Origin: Halohasta litchfieldiae
Lineage (GTDB): Archaea; Halobacteriota; Halobacteria; Halobacteriales; Haloferacaceae
Assembly: GCF_002788215.1 (NCBI RefSeq)
Contig: NZ_CP024845.1
Coordinates: 1,364,001-1,428,000, forward strand
DNA length: 64,000 bases
Reading direction: 5' to 3'
Part shown: positions 43,647 through 51,323 of the stretch, in pieces
Layout: every line of letters starts with the position of its first letter
Position numbering within the stretch: position 1 is the first letter of the stretch
The notes under the pieces: generated by a model
Seen by the model: only the letters and a program-made list of their open reading frames with translations
Database searches by the model: none
Told to the model about the DNA's origin: nothing
Translations under genes and position numbers: made by a program

Positions 43647-45133
43647 TCGCTATCACCCTCAACCACAGCAGCGTCCCGGTCAGCACCACCAGTCTCAGCT
43701 TCCTCCTCAGCGTTCCCGAAGGGGTCCTCTTCAACATCCAGCACTACACCATCAGCGGCCTCTGGGAACAGGTCTCGGCGACTGCTTGAAACAACATCAA
43801 CGATATCGTCTGTGTTCTCTCCGTCCTGTGCCATGCGGTGCGCGTCACCGAGAAGCGTCGCCACCGACTCAGACTGCTCACTGTATTCAGATTCAGTCGC
43901 AATCGTTTCGAAAACCCGTTTTTCAAGCGCTGCAGTCTGCAGCCGACCGTTAATGAACACCTCATCATCATCAAGATCAGCGAGCAGCTCCTGGATCTCT
44001 GCGGTTGTCACACGACTCGTGTTCGTTTGTACGTATAACGCATTACACGCTGTTCCAGCTTGTTCAGCGAGTTCGTCAACTCGGAAACTACCTCTGTCAA
44101 ACTGAAGCGTTCCAACGAACCGAAGATCAAGAAGTGGCTCACGATGATCACTCCCTAACAGGAACTCTTCTCGCCCCAACATCTCTCGAAGAGAAGCTTG
44201 TTGCTCCTCAATGTGTTCACCGAACGCTGTTTCGAGTTCACCTGCCGAATCAAATGGTGTCACATCAAGCTCAATAGTGAAGAATGGGCGTCGTCGAGAT
44301 GAGTTGTGGACAACGTCGTGAGCAAGTTGGCCGGGACCCTCATACTCATCGTCTGCCTGACTCAGCTCCACATTGTAGTAGCCATGCTCCCAGTCATCAC
44401 GTGCTTCTGCCGTGGAGTGGGCCTCGGGTGATCCTGGATTGAAAATCCAGCCACTGGCGTCGTAACACTTGTGAATGTGACCCAACGCTAAGTAATCCAC
44501 TTCTTGTCGTACCTCTCGTAGTTCCGCGTGCGTCACGTTCCCTCCGAGTGCAGGTACCTCGTCCTCGATACCGAAGTGACCCAATAGAACCGTGTATTCA
44601 GCCTGACCGTACTCCTCTGCAGTTCTTTGAATACCGGTAGCGATTTGTTCAAGCGCAGTATCTGTTCGAGCTCCGCGCCATTGCAATCCGAATACACGAA
44701 CCGTCCCATCCGGTGTTTCTATATCATAGAACCCTGAGTCGTCTCCCGGATCTTCGGCGTCGTATTGTTCGAACCTAGCAGCTTCAGACTCACTCTCTAG
44801 ATCCGCTTCCAGTAATACGATGTGTCCCCGGCGGTGGAGATAGTTTAGCCACGTCACTTCACGCGGCGTCAAGTTCTCGTCGTGATTACCCCGAGAAACG
44901 AGAACCGGAACATCGTCAGGAACGACGTTAAGTCCCTTCTCAGCAGCTTCCAACACTTTCGGGCGAAGATCACGCGAGTGAAACAGATCACCAGGCAGGA
45001 CGATCGCATCAGGGTCATCCTGCATGATAAGCTGTAACGTCGCTTCGAACGTGTTCATCATATCATCTTCTCGCTGCTTCAGTCCGTATTGCCGATGTCC
45101 AAGATGGATGTCTGCAAGATGTGCAAATTTCAT
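43643..45133 (-). CDS. mre11: Mre11 nuclease
   Basis: 496 aa from MKFAHLADIHLGHRQYG; the longer frame to 45235 would overlap the PIWI gene in another frame. Phosphoesterase motifs: ADIHLG (metal ligands), VLPGDLFHSRD, SRGNHDENL, LLGHFGIED and LALGHIHKCYDASGW. Full Mre11 core plus an extended C-terminal Rad50-binding part and acidic tail. Endo- and exonuclease acting at DNA ends. Starts 22 nt after the PIWI stop, so it is co-transcribed with argonaute. Confidence 0.94.
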   Translation of the reverse strand: MKFAHLADIHLGHRQYGLKQREDDMMNTFEATLQLIMQDDPDAIVLPGDLFHSRDLRPKVLEAAEKGLNVVPDDVPVLVSRGNHDENLTPREVTWLNYLHRRGHIVLLEADLESESEAARFEQYDAEDPGDDSGFYDIETPDGTVRVFGLQWRGARTDTALEQIATGIQRTAEEYGQAEYTVLLGHFGIEDEVPALGGNVTHAELREVRQEVDYLALGHIHKCYDASGWIFNPGSPEAHSTAEARDDWEHGYYNVELSQADDEYEGPGQLAHDVVHNSSRRRPFFTIELDVTPFDSAGELETAFGEHIEEQQASLREMLGREEFLLGSDHREPLLDLRFVGTLQFDRGSFRVDELAEQAGTACNALYVQTNTSRVTTAEIQELLADLDDDEVFINGRLQTAALEKRVFETIATESEYSEQSESVATLLGDAHRMAQDGENTDDIVDVVSSSRRDLFPEAADGVVLDVEEDPFGNAEEEAETGGADRDAAVVEGDSE

Positions 45134-45155
45134 TTGTTCTGTCCTTGTAATGTGT

Positions 45156-45944
45156 TTAGACGTATGGAACTCCTCTGATAAGTTCCCCGTTAATAAGATA
45201 CCCTTCACGTGCAGACTCAGCGCATTTGTCCGCATAATACGTCGTTATCGGCAGTCGAGTGCTCCCCTGATCACTTCCGATGTGGCTTTCGCTGAGCCAG
45301 TACACTTGTTCTAAGAGCGTTTGCATCGGAGTGTCACCAGCCCGTCGAACAACGCGAAGAGCTCGTGGAGTTCCCAACCCGTCGCTCTCGTCAAATTCTG
45401 GTCGACCAGTAGTCGTAAGGAAACCAAATTCATCATTCTGAGCGATGAACAGTTGTCCTTTGTGATCAATCTGGAAATCCCCGTTTTGGAGTATTGCTGC
45501 GCGTGGAGCACCGCTTTTTCGAACATCTACAATATCGATTTCAATCCCTATCTCATCGAAGGGTTCTACAATGGTATCGACATCTTCGAATACACGTCCA
45601 TCACGGTGAATGACAATGTTACTCGGTGAGTCACCTTCTGCTCGAACAAATTCTCTGTTCACGTCTTTGAGGATATCAATGATTGCGTCCTCATCAAACG
45701 TTTCTCCAGACTGGAGTGACTGTGTTTTTGAAACGAATACTGTCCCGTCCGCCAAAACCACGTTCGCACTCGCTCCGAGGAACTGACCTGTTTTCGGATC
45801 ACGCGTCGCATCTAACCCCACGAAGCAATCCACCTCACCAGGCATCTCATCGACACGCCATGGAATCCCTCCAGCACCTGCAACCAGTCCAAGTGCAGTA
45901 TTACGAACCGCCCATTTGTTGTCGAGATTATCCTCTCGAATCAT
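45156..45944 (-). CDS. ago: Argonaute, PIWI-domain part
   Basis: 262 aa in the same frame as the upstream Argonaute ORF, separated from it only by TAA; its ATG is the very next codon. PIWI catalytic tetrad is intact: Asp45 (GLDATRD), Glu81 (QSGETFDE), Asp115 (VIHRDGR) and Asp239 (YYADKC). KWAVRNTALGLVAGAGGIPW and the C-terminal GYL...VPYV are conserved with NgAgo. Two readings: expression as a separate chain by stop-start reinitiation, or the dead end of a nonsense-mutated gene. Confidence 0.93.
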   Translation of the reverse strand: MIREDNLDNKWAVRNTALGLVAGAGGIPWRVDEMPGEVDCFVGLDATRDPKTGQFLGASANVVLADGTVFVSKTQSLQSGETFDEDAIIDILKDVNREFVRAEGDSPSNIVIHRDGRVFEDVDTIVEPFDEIGIEIDIVDVRKSGAPRAAILQNGDFQIDHKGQLFIAQNDEFGFLTTTGRPEFDESDGLGTPRALRVVRRAGDTPMQTLLEQVYWLSESHIGSDQGSTRLPITTYYADKCAESAREGYLINGELIRGVPYV

Positions 45945-47678
45945 TTACGATGGGATCGCCTGCTTCCCAAGTGCCTTTTTGAATTCCGCGTATGGATCGT
46001 CGATATCACCATTCCGAATGCGTGTATCGTTTGGTGAAGGCACGACCGCTAGCACGGCATCAACATCATCGATCATCGCCACTGAATTACTGTAGTTTAC
46101 CGCACTACCGAGTTCATACTCTGTGTACGATGTTTCGTCTGGCTCACAACCCCAAGATCTGAGCTGTTTTTCCAACCGGTCACGAAGCTGCTTGAACTGG
46201 TCAGCGCAACACTCAGGTACAAGATACTGTATTTTGAAAGACGACGGGCGGCTATGTGCTCCGTACTTTCGTAGTCCTGTAGATGGAAGGCTTGTTGTCT
46301 GATTATCTCTGAATCTGAGATTGTTCGACCGGTCAACTGTCGAAGACATGAACGAGAGACTCGGTCCGACTGGTGTCGAGGTGATCCGAGAATCGATCCC
46401 CGAAAGAGGATCTAAATCATCGACGAACTCGATTGCTTTTCGAAACCTTTCATCAGGGAGCATCTTCGCAGCACGATCCCACTTCCTGTGGAACTCTGGA
46501 GCCAGTTTTTTTACTACCTCTTTTTTCGGAGACACTCGGAGGAGATCCGGGACATGGATATCTGTATTATCGTTATGCGGATTGTACTGAATCTCAATTA
46601 ATTGTGGATTCTTCGATCTGAGCTGTTCAGAGAGTTCATCGGAAATTCGGCCCTGTTGTTCATACCAGTCAGCAAGCGACTGACCTCCAAAATCAGGAAT
46701 TGGGTCGGTGTATCGCTTGTCAGCGAAGCCTTTGAGTGTTCCACTGCCAGGCTTCGAATATGTTTCTGGATCATGTTCAACATGTGTGCCAACCAGTTCG
46801 TCTACGGTCGCGTTTATTTGCTCAATGTACTCGTCGACAGTAACTCGACTTCGTGCATGATGGCTGAGTTCGATTCCAGCAAACCCATCACCAGATGGAA
46901 ACAGATCAAGACGAACACTGTAGGAGAGACACGCTTCGAAGAGACCATCAGGCCCTTTGATAACCGGTTGCTTGGTGTGAATACGATCCACACGTCCGGT
47001 TTCATAAACATCGTCATCGACTGTCTTCTTCACTAACTGTTGGAGCAACCGAACGATTTGCTCGTTATCGGATTTATCATCAGCGTATAGAGTGGTCCGT
47101 GTCTCATCTGTGAGAGTGAATGGATCTGGAAGGTCAACAGACATCGGGTCCGTTGTAATAATAGACATCGCCCCCACAACCGAGACACCAGCACCACTGC
47201 ACGCGCGGAGATACCCTGCAAGGCGGTACGTCTCATTCATAGGATCATCGTCAAAGACGGCCGTTGCCTCAATACTGTACTGATATACTTTCAATTCCTC
47301 AAAACTCCGATCAAACTCAAACAGCGACAAATACGGTACGCCATCATCAAGAGAGTCTAATAGTGTGGGTGAATTTGTCTGATCATCGCTTGTCGGAGCT
47401 TCGATTGGTTCAGCATCGAGCTGGTATGATCCGTTCAGGCTTTTTTTATTCTTGAACTCGTTTCCTTTTGCGTTCGTGAGTTCGTACCAGCGACCTTCTT
47501 CCCACGCAAAATCGCTCAATGCATTGTTTTTCCAGAGAGCAAGAGGGAACTCATTACCAGCCGTATCACAGACTTTGAGTCGATTAGCCATTTTGTCTGT
47601 CGTACAACTCAGTTTGGAGAGTACCTGAACTCGGATATCGATTTTTTCGCCGTCTTCGATGTCAGCCTGGGTAACCAT
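45945..47678 (-). CDS. ago: Argonaute, OB/N/PAZ/MID part, ends at in-frame TAA
   Basis: 577 aa of a long haloarchaeal (NgAgo-like) Argonaute, a guide-directed nuclease. Residues 1-95 form an OB-like, RPA-type domain (ALWKNNALSDFAWEEGRWYE) as reported at the NgAgo N-terminus. The N, PAZ-like and linker region runs to about 400, then MID. The MID pocket begins YAEFKK (Tyr563, Lys567); the stop follows AIPS, where NgAgo reads YSQ. CAA (Gln) to TAA is a single-base change. With the PIWI ORF the total is 840 residues, near the usual 850-890. First gene of the operon. Confidence 0.92.
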   Translation of the reverse strand: MVTQADIEDGEKIDIRVQVLSKLSCTTDKMANRLKVCDTAGNEFPLALWKNNALSDFAWEEGRWYELTNAKGNEFKNKKSLNGSYQLDAEPIEAPTSDDQTNSPTLLDSLDDGVPYLSLFEFDRSFEELKVYQYSIEATAVFDDDPMNETYRLAGYLRACSGAGVSVVGAMSIITTDPMSVDLPDPFTLTDETRTTLYADDKSDNEQIVRLLQQLVKKTVDDDVYETGRVDRIHTKQPVIKGPDGLFEACLSYSVRLDLFPSGDGFAGIELSHHARSRVTVDEYIEQINATVDELVGTHVEHDPETYSKPGSGTLKGFADKRYTDPIPDFGGQSLADWYEQQGRISDELSEQLRSKNPQLIEIQYNPHNDNTDIHVPDLLRVSPKKEVVKKLAPEFHRKWDRAAKMLPDERFRKAIEFVDDLDPLSGIDSRITSTPVGPSLSFMSSTVDRSNNLRFRDNQTTSLPSTGLRKYGAHSRPSSFKIQYLVPECCADQFKQLRDRLEKQLRSWGCEPDETSYTEYELGSAVNYSNSVAMIDDVDAVLAVVPSPNDTRIRNGDIDDPYAEFKKALGKQAIPS

Positions 47679-47690
47679 CTACCTCTGTAA

Positions 47691-47721
47691 TAGTAGGCAT
47701 TTAACATATAACTTCCTACTA
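47691..47721 (-). promoter_or_regulatory. Inverted repeat at the argonaute promoter
   Basis: TAGTAGG (47691-47697) and CCTACTA (47715-47721) flank an AT-rich core that reads AAGTTATATGTTAAATG on the minus strand, starting about 12 bp upstream of the argonaute ATG. The arrangement fits an operator straddling a TATA-like element. The remaining 47722-47967 is AT-rich and gene-free, shared by the divergent ATPase gene. Confidence 0.45.
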
Positions 47722-47939
47722 AGCGAATCTCAAACACGCTAAAAATAACTTAGCATCAATAGATGTTCTAAAAGTCTAAAAAAGAGTGATGGACGGTTAG
47801 AGAACTCTATTCACAACAAGAAGAAACCAATTCGAGATGAGATGATAGTAGAAATCAACCACACTTACTACATCAATAGAAATAGGGGGCTGTTTGACCA
47901 CAGCAATTGAGAAATAGAAACATTAGGATGAGCTAACTT

Positions 47940-47947
47940 TTATAAAA
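47940..47947 (+). promoter_or_regulatory. TATA box of the divergent ATPase gene
   Basis: TTATAAAA about 21-28 bp before the ATG at 47968. Makes the 47679-47967 gap a two-way promoter region. Confidence 0.5.
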
Positions 47948-47967
47948 TTAGATTAGAGATAACTACC

Positions 47968-49647
47968 ATGTCTGAAACCGAGCGCTCGCAGAATTTTATT
48001 ACTGATGCTAAGCATCATAACGGGTGGTGGAGCGATGAGACCTCACAAAGCCTATCACGAGCGGTAGCTCTCACACCCCGATCCGATTTTTATAATATAT
48101 TCAAAATAACCAGCAATAAACGCGAAGATGGTGCTGAGAATCTCACTTATTCGATCTTTGGACAAACAGGGATCGGAAAAACAACGTTACTTCATCAACT
48201 CATAGCAGCTCTACTCAATACCGTAGACTTCCCCGACAACAATCAAAATATTAGTCTCGAATCCTCAGTCTCTCCTCGCCAAGTCCTCTACGTCCCTTTA
48301 GAAGACTCACTCTACCATTTAGAACACCCCGACAAAGGCATCAAACCTCTTGAAAAAGTCATTGACTACTTCAAAACACACGTTGCGCCCCGACAAGGTC
48401 CTAAATTCATTTTCATAGATGATGTCAACGCACTAAATATCACCGAGGACAAGAAATCAGCACTTCTCGATATTGTCGACAACGAGACCTACCTATTCTT
48501 AACCGGTATCGTAGCAAAACAAACCACACTCTCTGGATTATCGGGAGCAGACAAAATCGACGAGATAATCGGACCAATACCAATACTCCCGATGAAATTC
48601 GTTGATGCAATCAAAACAGAAGGCGTACTAGGGACCGAATTTGATGCTGATTTTGGCACACAAATTGAATCATACCAGTCTACGGGATTGCCAGGAAATT
48701 CACCTATCAAAACTATTCGAGATGGGCTCAAACTATCAAATTCAGAAACAAGCATAGAAACAGCTGTTGAAACTCTGGACGAGCTACACTTCGGTATACT
48801 TGACTCAACAGTACGAGACAACCTCCATGACGCAGCACGTGATTACTTACGACAAAACGGAGCTCTTCACCACAATCATGACGCTACAGTCAGGAATGAA
48901 CTCGCCAAATCTCATTTCCTACTTTTCCTATATAAAGAACTCTCAAAGTACGCGTCAATACAAAACCCCGAAAACCTACACCGAATTAGTTCAATCGCAG
49001 CCAGTCATGCTGGTGAGGAAATTCAATACACAAAAATCAGTGATCAAATAGGGGTTGACAGGCGAACAGTCGATAGCTACCTCAATGTCCTCGATGAAGG
49101 AATCGCAGTTACAGAATCCCACGACTTTTCACTCAGACGATACCGTCGAACTCGCTTGTATCTCCGTAATCCGCGACATCTCGTACTGCTCTCACAACGA
49201 CAAGAACACTACGGATTTGAAGACTATGCCCAACAGAACGTTCTCAACCACGAATTCGAATACAAACTCGCCCGTACCGTCGCCTTCGACCACGCAAAAC
49301 GACTCGCCTACTATGTCGAGGCTTACGACGTCGAATACACCGAAACAGACACTGGCCTCATCGACTACATCTTACACCAAAACGGACAGGTACTGCCATT
49401 CATCTTTTCTTATCACCCACACACCGATGCCCCAGAACAAATCGCAACAGAATTCGATCCCAACGTAGGCCAACACACAAAAAGAGACAGCGAGGAGTTA
49501 CAAGAATTCAATTACGAAGCACCGTACCGATTCATAATCACAGACAGTCTCCCACAGAGTGCCACAGAGAACCAATCACTATACGTCGAACGAGGAGAAA
49601 TCAATTTGTGCTACCTTCCGTACTGGCTGTTCCTACTCATCAGTTAA
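47968..49647 (+). CDS. AAA ATPase, DUF4143-like
   Basis: 559 aa. P-loop SIFGQTGIGKTTLLHQL (about residues 70-85), then KFIFIDDVNAL (Walker B) and LFLTGIVAK (sensor). A winged-helix-like part (YTKISDQIGVDRRTVDSYLN) and a C-terminal domain with EYKLARTVAFDH and an acid-rich YYVEAYDVEYTE stretch fit ATPases with a DUF4143/PD-D/ExK-like end. Stand-alone ATPases of this kind occur in plasmids and defence islands. Codons are AT-richer than the operon opposite. Divergent from argonaute. Confidence 0.7.
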   Translation: MSETERSQNFITDAKHHNGWWSDETSQSLSRAVALTPRSDFYNIFKITSNKREDGAENLTYSIFGQTGIGKTTLLHQLIAALLNTVDFPDNNQNISLESSVSPRQVLYVPLEDSLYHLEHPDKGIKPLEKVIDYFKTHVAPRQGPKFIFIDDVNALNITEDKKSALLDIVDNETYLFLTGIVAKQTTLSGLSGADKIDEIIGPIPILPMKFVDAIKTEGVLGTEFDADFGTQIESYQSTGLPGNSPIKTIRDGLKLSNSETSIETAVETLDELHFGILDSTVRDNLHDAARDYLRQNGALHHNHDATVRNELAKSHFLLFLYKELSKYASIQNPENLHRISSIAASHAGEEIQYTKISDQIGVDRRTVDSYLNVLDEGIAVTESHDFSLRRYRRTRLYLRNPRHLVLLSQRQEHYGFEDYAQQNVLNHEFEYKLARTVAFDHAKRLAYYVEAYDVEYTETDTGLIDYILHQNGQVLPFIFSYHPHTDAPEQIATEFDPNVGQHTKRDSEELQEFNYEAPYRFIITDSLPQSATENQSLYVERGEINLCYLPYWLFLLIS

Positions 49648-49800
49648 TCACATCGTTTTGTAGCCACTGTCCCTTGAGATATCTTTACAAAATCCCCCAC
49701 CTCCAAACGCGATCCACCAATGACTGTCTGAATTGAAATACGAGTCTCATCTCACCGAACACAGACTTATATGATTTCAAACTATATACAGCATTGAGTA

Positions 49801-51321
49801 ATGCCGAATGATCAATCGCTGGAGTTACTTTCACTTCCTTCTCCATCGGTGACACGCTTATCTCAATCTGCAGTCCAGGATACAATCCAGTATTTTGAAC
49901 CAGACCTTATCACGATTCCAGGTCCACGAGACGCAGCAGCTTACGCACAAGTGCGTGATGCTGCAGATGTTTTTGTGATTCACCCTCAACTCGGTCGCAG
50001 TGGCGAACACATCAGTCATTACAGATACAGCACAGACACCGGAGTTCGTGAAGCACCGAACACCACTTCAGACCCTGGAATGATCGATGTACTTGCAGTC
50101 CAGAATCTCGATATCCTGCCCCGTCTCCAATCAGAACTCGAAACCAACACCCGAGACACAGGAAGTAGAGCCGCAACATACCTCATACTTCCTCAATTCT
50201 CTATTGAATGGAACACGACTAGCCTCTCAACAACACTCCCAGAACAAGATCAACTTACAGCAATCAGTAACTGTCTTCCAGAACCATTCACTGTTCTCGC
50301 TGGAGAACAACCAGCAGAGTACAACCATGAGTGGTCAGTACAGTCAACTCAGTCCTCAGACACGCTACCGATTGTTGGATTAGGTGCAGACAATCAAGGC
50401 AGTGCTACGGTTGCACAATACAGTTGTACAAGCCGTGGAACAGTCGCTGCAGAAGCTGTTGATGCTTCCAAATTCGGATTAAAAGCCTTGCATGGAGTGG
50501 GGGCGTCCACAGCACAACGATTGCAGCAAAAAGAGTGCCGCACGACACAGGATGTTCGAAACCTCTCTATCACAGAACTTGCTGAACTCCCCGGGATAGG
50601 ACCCACACGAGCTGAGAAAATACACGGTCACGCCGACGTCATCGAATCAGGAGAACCACTCGTCCTCACGAACAAAACACCAATCAAAACACGAGGGAAC
50701 CAGCCACCAGTTTGTTTAGATATCGAGACCGATGGACTCTCACCGACGATCATCTGGCAATTCGGTGTTTACGATCCGGCCTCGGACACTCACCAAGCAT
50801 TCATTGAGAAACACAATCCAAAGAACCCAGAAACCGTGCTTGAAGCGTTCATCACCTGGTTCATAGCAAATCACGGAAACAGAACCGTGCTTACGTGGAA
50901 CGGGTACGGGTTCGATTACCCGAAAATCAAGCAGTTCCTAACCCAATACTGTCCAGAGTACCTTGATGCGTGGGATGACGTTTGGACGTATGACTTGTAT
51001 AAATGGGCTGTTCGAGATGGGAACGCATTGCTGCCCGGTCGAACGAACAAACTCGATCATGTCGCTCGTGCACTCGGGTACGAGGCTGCAGAGACTGGGT
51101 TGACCGGTGCGAAAACAGCCGCCGTGTATCAAGAATTCATGCGTAATCCAGACGATCCCGAGCGGGAACCCGACTGGGAGCGACACAAGCAATACTGTAA
51201 AGATGATTGTCAAGCCTTGTGGCACGTTTACCAAGCTATCACAGACGCGAAGCGACGTGACATGACCGACAGCGGCACCGGTGGTGTCGATGGGCAACAA
51301 GCTGGACTCACGGACTTCTAA
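49801..51321 (+). CDS. MrfB-like 3'-5' exonuclease (HhH plus RNase H-like)
   Basis: 506 aa. After an unassigned N-terminal half, a helix-hairpin-helix pair (LKALHGVGASTAQRLQQK; ELAELPGIGPTRAEKIH) binds DNA, then a DnaQ/RNase H-like domain has the DEDD acids: LDIETDG, NGYGFDYPKI and the final DDC in KQYCKDDCQALW. B. subtilis MrfB (YprB), which repairs mitomycin adducts with helicase MrfA, has the same exonuclease family. The helicase follows 3 bp later, so they form a pair. Confidence 0.82.
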   Translation: MPNDQSLELLSLPSPSVTRLSQSAVQDTIQYFEPDLITIPGPRDAAAYAQVRDAADVFVIHPQLGRSGEHISHYRYSTDTGVREAPNTTSDPGMIDVLAVQNLDILPRLQSELETNTRDTGSRAATYLILPQFSIEWNTTSLSTTLPEQDQLTAISNCLPEPFTVLAGEQPAEYNHEWSVQSTQSSDTLPIVGLGADNQGSATVAQYSCTSRGTVAAEAVDASKFGLKALHGVGASTAQRLQQKECRTTQDVRNLSITELAELPGIGPTRAEKIHGHADVIESGEPLVLTNKTPIKTRGNQPPVCLDIETDGLSPTIIWQFGVYDPASDTHQAFIEKHNPKNPETVLEAFITWFIANHGNRTVLTWNGYGFDYPKIKQFLTQYCPEYLDAWDDVWTYDLYKWAVRDGNALLPGRTNKLDHVARALGYEAAETGLTGAKTAAVYQEFMRNPDDPEREPDWERHKQYCKDDCQALWHVYQAITDAKRRDMTDSGTGGVDGQQAGLTDF

Positions 51322-51323
51322 TC

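Noticed and set aside
40935-45235. Long plus-strand ORFs antisense to rad50 and mre11
   Set aside because: Ser/Arg-rich shadow frames of strongly coding minus-strand genes with clear domains.
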